Source of the DNA: Flavobacterium azizsancarii
Lineage (GTDB): Bacteria > Bacteroidota > Bacteroidia > Flavobacteriales > Flavobacteriaceae
DNA length: 64,000 nucleotides
NCBI RefSeq assembly: GCF_027980145.1
Contig: NZ_JAMZNK010000002.1
Coordinates: 124,001-188,000 of the forward strand
Reading direction: 5' to 3'
The position numbers and the translations under genes were made by a program. The notes under the pieces are model-generated. The model was given only the letters and a program-made list of their open reading frames with translations. It made no database searches and was not told where the DNA came from. Below, one piece after another: positions 7,231 to 16,201 of the stretch; within the stretch, counting starts at the first letter, position 1, and each line of letters opens with the position of its first letter.

Positions 7231-8457
7231 TTAACTTTTTTGAGTTTTTTTCTTTCCCTCAATATTGGGAAGAAAGGTTGTCAAAACTCCAATCAATGGT
7301 AGAAAAGCACATACTTTAAAAACGTATTCAATACTTGTAGCATCAGCTAATTTTCCTAAAATTGCAGAACCTAATCCACCCATACCAAAAGCAAATCCAA
7401 AGAAAAGCCCCGCTATTAAACCTACTTTTCCCGGAACAAGCTCAGTTGCATAAACCAAAATTGCAGAAAAAGCCGATGAGATGATTAAACCAATGATTAC
7501 AGATAAAATTCCGGTCCAGAAAAGAGAAACATAAGGCAATAGTAGAGTAAAAGGAGCAACACCAAGTATCGAGATCCAAATGATATATTTTCTTCCAAAA
7601 CGGTCTCCTAATGGTCCGCCAAATAATGTTCCTGCAGCTACAGCCCCCATAAAGGTAAAAAGATAAACCTGAGATTCCTGTACAGACACATGAAACTTAT
7701 CGATAAGATAAAAAGTATAATAACTCGTCATGCTGGCCATATAAAAATACTTAGAAAAAATAAGCACCATCAAAATAGCCAATGATAATATTACTTTTTG
7801 TTTAGAAAGCGAATGATGAACCTCTTCAACAGAAGCTGATTTGTTTAAAGCTTTAAGGTTTAAATGTTCCTGATACCATTTTGCGATTCCTGAAAGAATT
7901 ATAATTCCCAGCACAGCAGCAATACAAAACCAGATAATATTAGATTGTCCGTAAGGCACCACAATTATTGCCGCAAGCAAAGGTCCTATGGCACTTCCTG
8001 CATTTCCACCTAATTGAAAAATCGATTGGGCTAAACCTCTTTTTCCTCCAGATGCCATATGCGCAACCCTCGAAGCTTCAGGATGAAAAATAGAAGATCC
8101 AATTCCTATTAAACTAACAGCAAGTAATATATTGACAAAACTGGAAGCGTAAGCAACAGCGGCCAGGCCAAGCATTGTAAAAACCATTGAAACGGCCAAA
8201 GAATAAGGACGTGGCTTTCTATCGGTATAAAATCCAACAAAAGGCTGCAGGATAGATGCTGTAAGTTGATAAGTCAGCGTAATCAATCCTATCTCAGTAA
8301 AGGTAAGATGAAATTTGTCTTTTATAATTGGATATACCGCAGGAACGACGGCCTGTAGCATATCATTAATTAAATGAGTAAAACTAATGGTGAATAAAAT
8401 AGAAAACACTGTCTTTTGGACTAACTGTTTTGAATTGGAAGTGGTATTTGTTGTCAT
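7231..8457 (-). CDS. MFS transporter, fosmidomycin-resistance (FSR) type
   Basis: A 408-residue inner-membrane exporter with about 12 hydrophobic segments. The FSR-type features are the N-terminal SFTHLINDMLQAVVPAVYPI, the FVGFYTDRKPRPY loop between helices 2 and 3, GIGSSIFHPEASRVAHMASGGKRG, and FQLGGNAGSAIGPLLAA. FSR members export fosmidomycin or other small compounds; the natural substrate here is unknown. The start is preceded by a palindromic site (8472-8483) that also precedes the GntR gene just upstream, so repression by that regulator is likely. Confidence 0.9.
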   Translation of the reverse strand: MTTNTTSNSKQLVQKTVFSILFTISFTHLINDMLQAVVPAVYPIIKDKFHLTFTEIGLITLTYQLTASILQPFVGFYTDRKPRPYSLAVSMVFTMLGLAAVAYASSFVNILLAVSLIGIGSSIFHPEASRVAHMASGGKRGLAQSIFQLGGNAGSAIGPLLAAIIVVPYGQSNIIWFCIAAVLGIIILSGIAKWYQEHLNLKALNKSASVEEVHHSLSKQKVILSLAILMVLIFSKYFYMASMTSYYTFYLIDKFHVSVQESQVYLFTFMGAVAAGTLFGGPLGDRFGRKYIIWISILGVAPFTLLLPYVSLFWTGILSVIIGLIISSAFSAILVYATELVPGKVGLIAGLFFGFAFGMGGLGSAILGKLADATSIEYVFKVCAFLPLIGVLTTFLPNIEGKKKTQKS

Positions 8458-8471
8458 AAATTTAAAATCAG

Positions 8472-8483
8472 ATCATCTGATGA
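8472..8483. promoter_or_regulatory. GntR operator before the MFS gene
   Basis: ATCATCTGATGA contains the palindrome TCATC-T-GATGA and lies 15-26 bases before the MFS start codon. The same 12 bases occur at 9175-9186, at the same distance from the gntR start codon. The flanks here add a second dyad, ATCAGA-TCA-TCTGAT (8468-8482). Confidence 0.75.
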
Positions 8484-8497
8484 ATTTGGGTAAAAAA

Positions 8498-9160
8498 TTA
8501 GTAATTAATATGTCCTGTGATTTTTGCGACAATATTCCATGTCTTTTTTTGATCTTTTGCAATAATGCTTTTTAGAAGCTGTTCGTGTATAGCATATGTT
8601 TCCTGAAATACTATAGTGTCCGGATAAAGAGTAAGAAATTCCTTTTTTAGATGTTTAGAAACGGATTTGTATAAATCGGCAAGGATCTCATTTTTTGATG
8701 CTTCTGCAATAGCAATATGAAATTGTATGTCAGCTTCAACACATTCTTCTATTAAACCTTCATTGGCCGCTTTCATACGATCAGCCAAATGTTGTTTCAT
8801 AGCAATTATATCATCTTCTGTTCTGTTAAGTGCTGCTTTTTCAGCAATTTTCAATTCAAGCAATTGTCTTACTTCATCTAAATCCTCCAGACTTGCACGT
8901 TTAAAACGTTGGTCCATTGGCTCACGTGTATTGGTAACTTCCTGAACAAATGTACCAACACCTTGCTGAATACGAAGTAACCCGGAATTAGCCAATAGCT
9001 TCATTGCCTCTCTTATAGAGGATCTTCCAACACCAAAACTTTTCATCAACTCCGCTTCAATTGGTAGCTTCTCATTGATCTTATAGTGACCCAGAGCTAT
9101 TTGCTCCTGTAATTTTGAAGCAACTTCTTCTGCGAGAGATTTTTTATTGATTAAAGTCAT
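8498..9160 (-). CDS. FadR-subfamily GntR regulator
   Basis: A 220-residue repressor-type protein. The N-terminal winged helix (about 5-75) shows the GntR pattern: LAEEVASKLQEQIALG, LPIEAELMKSFGVGRSSIREAMKLL and GLLRIQQGVGTFVQ. The C-terminal all-helical FCD domain (about 90-215) contains acidic and His residues that bind metal or ligand in this family. It sits 41 bases upstream of the MFS exporter in the same direction. Identical operator words precede both genes, pointing to autoregulation and control of the exporter. The ligand is unknown. Confidence 0.93.
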   Translation of the reverse strand: MTLINKKSLAEEVASKLQEQIALGHYKINEKLPIEAELMKSFGVGRSSIREAMKLLANSGLLRIQQGVGTFVQEVTNTREPMDQRFKRASLEDLDEVRQLLELKIAEKAALNRTEDDIIAMKQHLADRMKAANEGLIEECVEADIQFHIAIAEASKNEILADLYKSVSKHLKKEFLTLYPDTIVFQETYAIHEQLLKSIIAKDQKKTWNIVAKITGHINY

Positions 9161-9174
9161 AATTTAGTTGTCAT

Positions 9175-9187
9175 ATCATCTGATGAT
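9175..9187. promoter_or_regulatory. GntR operator before gntR
   Basis: ATCATC-T-GATGAT is a perfect palindrome with six-base arms, centred about 20 bases before the gntR start codon. It shares 12 identical bases with the site at 8472-8483. Confidence 0.75.
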
Positions 9188-9239
9188 TGCAAATGTATGA
9201 AAATATTTTAAATAACGGCAAGAGCTTAAAAATTTTAAT

Positions 9240-9345
9240 GGCAAAGTCTTTTTACCGCAGAGAACACAAAGAAAGAGCAGACAGAGTTGACAAAGGTTTT
9301 ATTTCTCTGTGAAAATCTTTGTGTTCTCTACGTTTAAAATAAAAA
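9240..9345. repeat. Dispersed imperfect hairpin repeat
   Basis: An ACCGCAGAGAACACAAAG word on the left and AATCTTTGTGTTCTCTACG on the right form an imperfect hairpin about 100 bases long. It is the same family as 2838-3110. The rest of the 9188-9478 gap is AT-rich and shows no gene. Confidence 0.7.
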
Positions 9346-9478
9346 ACCTTTTAATTAATTATGTAAATTTTCCTATAAATTATATAACTGTTTTTATTTT
9401 TAATTTAAGATTTTTACTTGGTTAAAAATTAAAGCAATACCATTTACAACTTTTTTTAATCATTAAAATCCCAAAACT

Positions 9479-10705
9479 ATGAGAAATATTAACCAGATTG
9501 CTATTGTTTCTATTGTGCTAATTACCTTATTAAGCTGCTCAAATGATAAAGAAACGAATGTAGATCCCGGCACAATTACCAATCCTGTCGAAGGTGGTGC
9601 TGCCAATACAACATATAAACCGGCATTCGAAGGGCAAACAAGAATCAGTGGTATCCAGACCAATACACCCTATGAAGGAGTTGTTATTGCTACAACATTA
9701 ACAAGTCCGTGGGGAATAAAAACGCTTCCTGATGGCCGATTATTGATTACGGAAAAAACAGGAACCATGCGTATTGCTACAACAGCCGGCGTTTTGAGTG
9801 CTCCAATTACAGGTATTCCTGCTGTTAATCCTGCTAGTCAAGGTGGTTTATTAGGTTTGGCTATTGATCCTGATTTTACGACAAACAGAATGATTTACTG
9901 GGTTTTTGCCGAAGCTACAAATGGCGGAAATAATACCGCTGTAGCGAAAGGAAAACTTTCAGCAGACGAAAAAACTATTGAAGGAGCAGCCGTTATTTAC
10001 AGAGCAAAACCAGCGAACGCAAGTACGCTTCATTATGGCGGAAGAATTCTTTTTGATAAAGCTGGTTTCTTAGTTGTAAGTACCGGAGAGCGTTCTGTTT
10101 TAGAAACACGTCCATTAGCACAATCTGTGACTTCAGGTTTAGGAAAAGTAGTCAGAATCACAAAAGAAGGTCAACCCGCAACCGGAAATCCAACTTTTAC
10201 AGGAACGGGAGCTTTACCGGAATTATATACTATTGGACACAGAAATCCGCAAGGTTTGGCGCTTAATCCTGTTACTAATGAAATTTGGTTAGCAGAACAC
10301 GGACCACGTGGAGGTGATGAAATAAATCGCCTAAAAGCAGGTTCGAATTACGGATGGCCAACAATTACTTACGGAATTGAATATAGCGGAGAAAAAGTAG
10401 GAGCGGGAATTCAGCAGCAAGATGGTTTAGAACAGCCCGTTTATTATTGGGATCCTGTAGTTTCGCCAAGCGGAATGACATTTTATACCGGAAATCGTGT
10501 TCCGGAATGGCAAAATAATCTTTTCATAGGCGCTTTAAGCGGAATGCATATCATTCGTCTTGCCATAAAAGACAATAAAGTAATTGGTGAAGAAAGACTT
10601 CTTGCATCCGAAAATCAACGTTTTAGAGATGTCACGCAAGGAAATGACGGCGCATTATATGCTGTTACGGATGGTGGAAGACTTTATAAAATTGATAAAA
10701 AATAA
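9479..10705 (+). CDS. PQQ-type aldose/sorbosone dehydrogenase lipoprotein
   Basis: A 408-residue protein of the glucose/sorbosone dehydrogenase family. It has a lipoprotein signal (TLLSC, acylated Cys20), so it acts in the periplasm or at the cell surface. The six-bladed beta-propeller starts around residue 60. Family motifs are SPWGIKTLPDGRLLITEKTG, GGLLGLAIDPDF, HYGGRILFDK, IGHRNPQGLALNP, WLAEHGPRGGDEINRL and GSNYGWPTITYG. The conserved His and Arg residues in these motifs normally surround PQQ. No PQQ synthesis genes are in the window. A terminator follows within 40 bases. Confidence 0.9.
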   Translation: MRNINQIAIVSIVLITLLSCSNDKETNVDPGTITNPVEGGAANTTYKPAFEGQTRISGIQTNTPYEGVVIATTLTSPWGIKTLPDGRLLITEKTGTMRIATTAGVLSAPITGIPAVNPASQGGLLGLAIDPDFTTNRMIYWVFAEATNGGNNTAVAKGKLSADEKTIEGAAVIYRAKPANASTLHYGGRILFDKAGFLVVSTGERSVLETRPLAQSVTSGLGKVVRITKEGQPATGNPTFTGTGALPELYTIGHRNPQGLALNPVTNEIWLAEHGPRGGDEINRLKAGSNYGWPTITYGIEYSGEKVGAGIQQQDGLEQPVYYWDPVVSPSGMTFYTGNRVPEWQNNLFIGALSGMHIIRLAIKDNKVIGEERLLASENQRFRDVTQGNDGALYAVTDGGRLYKIDKK

Positions 10706-10740
10706 GTTTCAATTTCAACATATGTTCTTTTCTAAGAACA

Positions 10741-10773
10741 AAATAATGGCGCTATTTGGCGCCATTATTTGTT
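10741..10773 (+). terminator. Terminator after the sugar dehydrogenase
   Basis: AAATAATGGCGC (10741-10752) pairs perfectly with GCGCCATTATTT (10759-10770) around a 6-base loop. It ends in T-rich sequence. Confidence 0.85.
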
Positions 10774-10822
10774 ATGCGCAAAACGGTTAAGTATATTTGA
10801 ATTGCCATTAAACCAAAAACAA

Positions 10823-11686
10823 TTGAAGAATAAAATTACAACATATTCACTCGCACATCATAAGAGTTTGTTTGCCGATGTTGATAATACGAAAGAGTAC
10901 TTTTATATTCAGGCCAAAGATCATCCTTATATAAGCGAACCTTACCGCGCAGAAAGTTATGCCATAGAATTTCTAAGAAAAGGCAGTATTGTTATGCAAA
11001 CCAAATTGAAGAAAGTCGTAATTCATGCGCCGGCAATAATCACATTAGGACCGTCAGTAATTAGAAGTTTTACAAAAGACAGCGATGAAATTCTAATTGA
11101 TATTATTTTCTTCAAATCACAATTTTTTCTTCACAATCAGGCCAATGTTTTTTTTCTTTCGCAATATGAGTTTTTTGAAAATAGCGACATGCATGTTTTT
11201 AATTTAGAGAAAAACAACGAAGAAAAGTTCGAACAAATATTTTCATTGCTAAAACAATCCCTTGATACTAATTCAGACCATCAGCCCTCTATTTTAAGAG
11301 GATATCTGTATATTTTGATTTACGAACTTGATTTTATAAAGCAAACAATAATTAATGAGAATTCACAGAATCCATTGTTTGAAAAATTTAAAGATATCCT
11401 TTCCAAAGATTTTTTAAGCCAAAGATCAGTTCAGTATTATGCCGATACTCTAAATGTAACTCGTAAATATTTATCAGAAGTAATCAAAAATAACAGCGGT
11501 AAAACAGCCAGCAACTGGATCGAAGATATTGTAATTCTCGAAGCCAAAGTATTACTTCAAAACAAAGATATCACAATCAACCAAATCAGTGATACATTAA
11601 ACTTCCAGAATCAATCCACTTTTGGTAGATTCTTTAAAAATGCCACGGGAATTTCGCCTTTAGAATATCGTAAGAAAAATATCTAA
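10823..11686 (+). CDS. AraC-family transcriptional regulator
   Basis: A protein of about 287 residues with an N-terminal ligand/cupin-like region and a C-terminal double HTH (LSQRSVQYYADTLNVTRKYL, then ITINQISDTLNFQNQSTFGR and the closing ISPLEYRKKN). The start is uncertain. The frame opens further upstream, but a TTG at 10769 lies inside the terminator stem. I prefer the TTG at 10823; the next ATG is well inside the domain. The targets are unknown. No gene with which it obviously forms an operon is adjacent. Confidence 0.8.
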   Translation: MKNKITTYSLAHHKSLFADVDNTKEYFYIQAKDHPYISEPYRAESYAIEFLRKGSIVMQTKLKKVVIHAPAIITLGPSVIRSFTKDSDEILIDIIFFKSQFFLHNQANVFFLSQYEFFENSDMHVFNLEKNNEEKFEQIFSLLKQSLDTNSDHQPSILRGYLYILIYELDFIKQTIINENSQNPLFEKFKDILSKDFLSQRSVQYYADTLNVTRKYLSEVIKNNSGKTASNWIEDIVILEAKVLLQNKDITINQISDTLNFQNQSTFGRFFKNATGISPLEYRKKNI

Positions 11687-11699
11687 CAAAATATCAAAT

Positions 11700-12020
11700 C
11701 ATATCACATTTTAAACATAGCCCGAGGTTTCACCCCTTGGGGAATGTAAGGTTATTACGAAATATAAGGTCATTTATTTCAAGTTTGTCATTTCGACGGA
11801 AGTAGAAATCACACAAGTAATTCGACAAAGATTGAGGACATTCTGTGAGGAGTTTCTATTGTGATTTCTCCTTCGTCGAAAGGACATAGAATAAGAAAAA
11901 AAATATTTTAGTCTGTATTTGAAGCTTTAGGAATGCCTTATTCTATGTGTTTTATTAAAAGTGAAATGCCTTTTTTTAAACATTATGTTAAGCTATTTTT
12001 CTATGTGTTTAAAATAAATT
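11700..12020. repeat. Three dispersed repeat elements in tandem
   Basis: This gene-free region holds three repeat types. A CATAGCCCGAGGTTTCA word (about 11716-11745) recurs in the 19.8-20.2 kb array. A 100-base imperfect hairpin (11786-11886; left arm TTTCGACGGAAGTAGAAATC, right arm GATTTCTCCTTCGTCGAAA) recurs at 15.97, 36.38 and 61.04 kb. An element with GTGAAATGCC and CTATGTGTTTAAAAT (11941-12020) recurs at 17.85 kb (inverted) and 22.05 kb. Confidence 0.75.
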
Positions 12021-12124
12021 CACCGACTTTTTGAACAAAACAAAAGACATTTAGCTCTTTCCTCATCCATCAAATCATCTCAACTTTGCACTTAAGATAA
12101 TTCAAAATTTTAAAAATAAAAGAC

Positions 12125-12631
12125 ATGTCTAAAATAGCAAGATTCGTAGTAATCATAAATGATAATGTAATTTGGATGGAAGAAAAAGCACTGAAATTCT
12201 ATTCAGATTTATTCGTTGATTCAAAAGAAATAGGAGAGAAGTATGCAAATGAAAATTTGTCAAGTCAGAAATTATTCAAAATACAAAATGACTTTTCGGT
12301 TGAAATGTTGATGGCTTACGAAGGCGAAAATCCGTTGTCTTTTATGAAACTGAATTCGTCCCGACTTTCAAATCAAAATCTTGGCGCTAATAAAGCGATT
12401 GGTGTTGATCATATTGTTTACTTTAATCAAGAAGATATTTTGATACTTTTTAAACGTGCTCAAGAAGTAGCTTTACAAAGAAAACACGATTTAATTTGGG
12501 CAAAAGCCTTTGAGATAGATACAGTTTTAATAGAAACATTGAAGTCTTTGGGGTACGTAGAATTTAATTATGAAAATGATGTGAATCGGGATACCAATCA
12601 AAAACAACTTTATTTTAAGAAATCAGTTTAG
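12125..12631 (+). CDS. Putative GNAT-like protein, hypothetical
   Basis: A 168-residue cytoplasmic protein. The C-terminal third (ALQRKHDLIWAKAFEID, then LIETLKSLGYVEFNYE) resembles the last helix and strand of GNAT acetyltransferases, where a residue after a helix precedes a 'G[YF]' strand. The central acetyl-CoA pyrophosphate loop (R/Q-x-x-G-x-G/A) is not visible, so it may be catalytically inactive or a different fold. The ATG at 12125 follows an AT-rich leader. The end overlaps the end of convergent pdeM by 9 bases. Function unknown. Confidence 0.65.
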   Translation: MSKIARFVVIINDNVIWMEEKALKFYSDLFVDSKEIGEKYANENLSSQKLFKIQNDFSVEMLMAYEGENPLSFMKLNSSRLSNQNLGANKAIGVDHIVYFNQEDILILFKRAQEVALQRKHDLIWAKAFEIDTVLIETLKSLGYVEFNYENDVNRDTNQKQLYFKKSV

Positions 12632-13258
12632 TTTTATTTTGACTACTTCATCATTTGCAATGGCATACACAATATCATTTTGTTGCGGTTTTAAAACATG
12701 CTTTCCTGTAAATTCTCCAAAAGCAGCCAGAATCATTTGGTTTTCTTTTCTGAAAAAGCAAGGTAATTTCAGAGATTGATCACCAAAGCCACGAAGAATA
12801 ATTCCCGGATGAATATGCCCTGAAAAATTAAAAAAACCTTCTTTTATGGAAGGATGATGAGTCAATAAAAAATCATCGATTTCAAGAAATTCGACAACAT
12901 CGATATCGAGTTTTATGTAATGCTTTTTGTCAATAATATCGTGATTTCCTGCAATCAGGATAATTTTGTTTGTACAGCAATCTACCCATTGCTGGAATAA
13001 ATCCCATTCAGAATTTTTAGAACTATGGAATAAATCTCCGAGGAAAATAATTTTTTCAGGTTTAAAATTTTCGACAATATCAGTCAAACGTTTAAAATTT
13101 TCCGAAACTACATTATTCGGAATCGCGACGCCATGTTTTCTGAAATGCGAGACTTTACCCAAATGCACATCAGAGATCAGAAGCAAATTTCTGGTTTCCC
13201 AAAATAAAGCACCGCTGGGATGTAAAATAAACGTTTGATTTTGTATAGTAATTGTCAT
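12623..13258 (-). CDS. pdeM: Ligase-associated phosphoesterase PdeM
   Basis: A 211-residue calcineurin-type metallophosphoesterase. Metal-binding motifs are in the expected order: SDVHLGK (Asp30, His32), GDLFHS (about 74-79), GNHD (104-107), THHPS and GHIHPG. In bacteria this family is encoded beside an ATP-dependent ligase, a DExH helicase and an MBL nuclease, and all are present here. It starts 6 bases after the helicase stop, so the two are cotranscribed. It is predicted to process nucleic-acid ends during repair. Confidence 0.93.
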   Translation of the reverse strand: MTITIQNQTFILHPSGALFWETRNLLLISDVHLGKVSHFRKHGVAIPNNVVSENFKRLTDIVENFKPEKIIFLGDLFHSSKNSEWDLFQQWVDCCTNKIILIAGNHDIIDKKHYIKLDIDVVEFLEIDDFLLTHHPSIKEGFFNFSGHIHPGIILRGFGDQSLKLPCFFRKENQMILAAFGEFTGKHVLKPQQNDIVYAIANDEVVKIKLN

Positions 13259-13264
13259 AAGTAG

Positions 13265-15724
13265 CTACTTCATATACGAAGCCGTCATTTTTTTAATTCG
13301 TTCTGCCAAAGTCTCACTCGACAATTTTTCGCGTAATCGATCTGTAATTAAGGGAAAACTAAAAGGCGTAGGTTTTAAACATTGTTTCCAGACAATTTCT
13401 TGTTTCTCAATTCGTTCCAAAGCCATAATCAAACGGCCTTCTTCAAGCTGATGCTCAAAGGTTTCACGATAAGCCTGTTGAAACAATAAATTATCAGGTT
13501 CATAATCCCTAAAAACCTCAAATAACAATTGCGAACCGCTTTGCAAATGTTTTGTCTTCACCATCTTACCAGGAAAACCAGTAAAAACCAAACCTGCAAT
13601 TACGGCAATATCCCTGAATTTACGCCTTGCCATTTCGGTAGCATTCAAACTTTTTTGTAAATCATGATGTACATATTCCGTCGAAAATAGATTATTATCT
13701 AAAACATTCTGCATATCAATTTCCTGATCTGATAATAATTCGAATCCGTAATCATTATACGCAAGCGAAAAACTAATGGGCAATAATAAACTAATTCGGT
13801 AAGCCAATAAACTAGCCAAAGCTTCATGTACAAAACGACCTTCAAAAGGATAAAAAATGGCATGATAACCTTCTCTGGTTTTAAAATTTTCAATCAAAAA
13901 CTGATTATCACCGGGAACAATAGATTCCTTTCTTTGTCTTGTAAATAGTGGTTTTAGAGCTTTTAATTCCGGCGATAAATCATCAGTGTTGGCACGATAC
14001 AATTCATGTCGCAGCAATTCACTCATTTGTGCCGAAAGTGCCATTCGGCCACCCATCCAGCTTACTACTTTTGATTTCTTTTTAGGATCTGCCTTTCGAA
14101 CTAAAACCTGCATATTTCGTATTCTGAACAATTCGAGTTGTTTACCCGCAAAGATAAAAGTATCTCCCGGTTTTAGTTTCGAAACAAACCATTCCTCAAT
14201 AGTCCCAATATAACCGCCGCTCATGAATTTTACGTTCACCACGGCATCGCCTACAATGGTACCAATTTGCATGCGGTGATGCATTGCAATTAATCTACTA
14301 TTGATTTTAAAGCGTCCGTCTTCCTCAATTTCTACTTTTTTATATTCGTCATAAGCCTGTAAACTTTGGCTTCCGTTAGAAATAAAATTCAGAATCCAGT
14401 TCCAGTTTTCCTCCGTCATTGCCTGATAACAAAACGTTCCTTTGACTTCTTTAAAAATTTCATCAGGAAGAAATCCGTCCGAAACTGCCAAAGTATTTAA
14501 ATATTGTACCAAAACATCCCAACTGTTCAAATACGGAACGCGATCTTCGATTACATTTTCTTCAACTGCTTTTTTTAATGCCGAAGCTTCGATTAGTTCA
14601 ATCGCATGCGTGGCAAGAAAATAAATCACACTTTCTTTCCCGGGTTGATGTCCGCTTCGTCCCGCTCTTTGCAAAAAGCGCGCGACACCTTTAGGTCCGC
14701 CAACTTGAATAATGGTTTCTACAGGCGCAAAATCGACGCCCAAATCCAGACTTGAAGTACAAACAACGACTTTTAATTCTTCGTCTCTAATCGCTTGTTC
14801 GACCCAAAGTCGCGTTTCTCTGTTAATGCTTCCGTGATGCATCGCCATTTCTCCCGCAAACTCAGGATATTTCTCGAGTAATCGCTGAAACCAAATTTCG
14901 CAAGCCGACCGTACATTGGTAAATATCAAAGTCGTTTTGCTGGCTTTTACAATTTTAGCCACTTCATCAATAAGATGCAAACCCATATGTCCGCGCCACG
15001 GATAGGTTTCCATTTTATCGGGAATAATCGAAATGACTTTTATTTTTTTGTGAATTTGAGCCTTTATCAAAACTGAATTATGATACGCATCTGAATCAAC
15101 TCCCAATAAAACTTCCTGAGCTTGCTGCAGATTCCCGATTGTAGCCGAAATTCCCCAAATACGCATTTTAGGTGCAATCGCTTTTAGTCGGGACAAACCA
15201 AGTTCTGTTTGTACGCCTCGTTTTGTACCTAATAATTCGTGCCATTCGTCAATGACAATTGCGGTACAATTGGCAAATATTTTGTCATAACCTTTTGTTG
15301 CCAAGAGCAATTGTAAACTTTCCGGCGTTGTGACCAATAAATCCGGCATTTTTCCTTTTTGCTTGGCTCGCTCACTTGCCGATGTATCTCCGGAACGAAT
15401 CCCGACGGTCATTTTTGTTCCTAAATCATTAACAACTCTTTCTGCAGCTTGTTTGATTTCCACCGATAATGAGCGCAAAGGCGTAATCCAAATTGCTTTA
15501 AGTCCCGGAGTATGTTTGGTTTTATAATTAGGATTGTCTTTTATGTAATTCAAAACAATAGGTAACCAGAGCGCATAGGTTTTTCCGCTGCCTGTAGGAG
15601 CGTTCAGCAAACCATTTTTTCCCTGTAAAAAAGCAGTCCAGGTTTGCGTCTGAAACGGAAATGGTTTCCATCCCTGATGCTGAAACCATTCATTTGCTAC
15701 CGCAAAAAGTTGCTCTCTGTTCAT
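13265..15724 (-). CDS. Ligase-associated DExH-box (Lhr-like) helicase
   Basis: An 819-residue SF2 helicase of the Lhr type in the ligase-associated repair set. Motif I is NAPTGSGKT (41-49) and motif II is DEWH (in VIDEWHELLG). Motif III is GISATIG, and motif VI is in FLQRAGRSGHQPG. The C-terminal region carries the Lhr core extension. It would unwind or translocate on DNA for the neighbouring ligase and nucleases. About 480 bases full of repeats separate it from the ligase gene upstream, but pdeM follows directly. Confidence 0.95.
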   Translation of the reverse strand: MNREQLFAVANEWFQHQGWKPFPFQTQTWTAFLQGKNGLLNAPTGSGKTYALWLPIVLNYIKDNPNYKTKHTPGLKAIWITPLRSLSVEIKQAAERVVNDLGTKMTVGIRSGDTSASERAKQKGKMPDLLVTTPESLQLLLATKGYDKIFANCTAIVIDEWHELLGTKRGVQTELGLSRLKAIAPKMRIWGISATIGNLQQAQEVLLGVDSDAYHNSVLIKAQIHKKIKVISIIPDKMETYPWRGHMGLHLIDEVAKIVKASKTTLIFTNVRSACEIWFQRLLEKYPEFAGEMAMHHGSINRETRLWVEQAIRDEELKVVVCTSSLDLGVDFAPVETIIQVGGPKGVARFLQRAGRSGHQPGKESVIYFLATHAIELIEASALKKAVEENVIEDRVPYLNSWDVLVQYLNTLAVSDGFLPDEIFKEVKGTFCYQAMTEENWNWILNFISNGSQSLQAYDEYKKVEIEEDGRFKINSRLIAMHHRMQIGTIVGDAVVNVKFMSGGYIGTIEEWFVSKLKPGDTFIFAGKQLELFRIRNMQVLVRKADPKKKSKVVSWMGGRMALSAQMSELLRHELYRANTDDLSPELKALKPLFTRQRKESIVPGDNQFLIENFKTREGYHAIFYPFEGRFVHEALASLLAYRISLLLPISFSLAYNDYGFELLSDQEIDMQNVLDNNLFSTEYVHHDLQKSLNATEMARRKFRDIAVIAGLVFTGFPGKMVKTKHLQSGSQLLFEVFRDYEPDNLLFQQAYRETFEHQLEEGRLIMALERIEKQEIVWKQCLKPTPFSFPLITDRLREKLSSETLAERIKKMTASYMK

Positions 15725-15849
15725 TTGTTCTTGTTATTGTTTTTTTATCATTAAGATTTTTTTAAACCATTAAGATATTAAGATTCATTAAGTTTTGAGT
15801 TATTAAAGAAAATCAAGGGAATATGTTTTTTAATTAATATTAAATTCAA

Positions 15850-16190
15850 ATGATAAAAATTTATGTAACAGAACCCCAGAGGGGTGACATAATATATGAT
15901 GATATTATTCGAAACCAATTATATATCGCTCCGCTAGAGCTTTGAAAAACTATATTAACCACAATTTTGTCATTTCAATGGAGGAGAAATCAAACTCGTA
16001 TTCGAAAATTTTTACTTCTCTGACCAGTTTCTAGTGTGATTACTCCCTTCGGTCGAAATGACAAAAAAAATGCGTAATGACAAAAAAAGCGAATAGAAAT
16101 TAGAAAAATTTAAAAACAAAAAATAAAAAATAAAAAATCCGTTTTTAATCCGCGTTTTCGCGATAGCGAATCCGTGTCATCCGCGTGCCA
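15850..16190. repeat. Dispersed repeats between ligase and helicase genes
   Basis: The gap between the two repair genes contains a copy of the 100-base hairpin family (about 15967-16064). It also contains an inverted copy of the ACGGAT/TCGCGATAGCGA element (16147-16182), which matches 516-551 with about one mismatch over 36 bases. The first 120 bases of the gap are AT-rich with short TTAAGAT repeats. No gene is seen. Confidence 0.75.
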
Positions 16191-16201
16191 TTCTGCTCAT
16201 G

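Noticed and set aside
10769-10822. Upstream TTG start for the AraC gene
   Set aside because: The TTG lies in the 3' arm of a strong terminator hairpin, so translation from there is unlikely.
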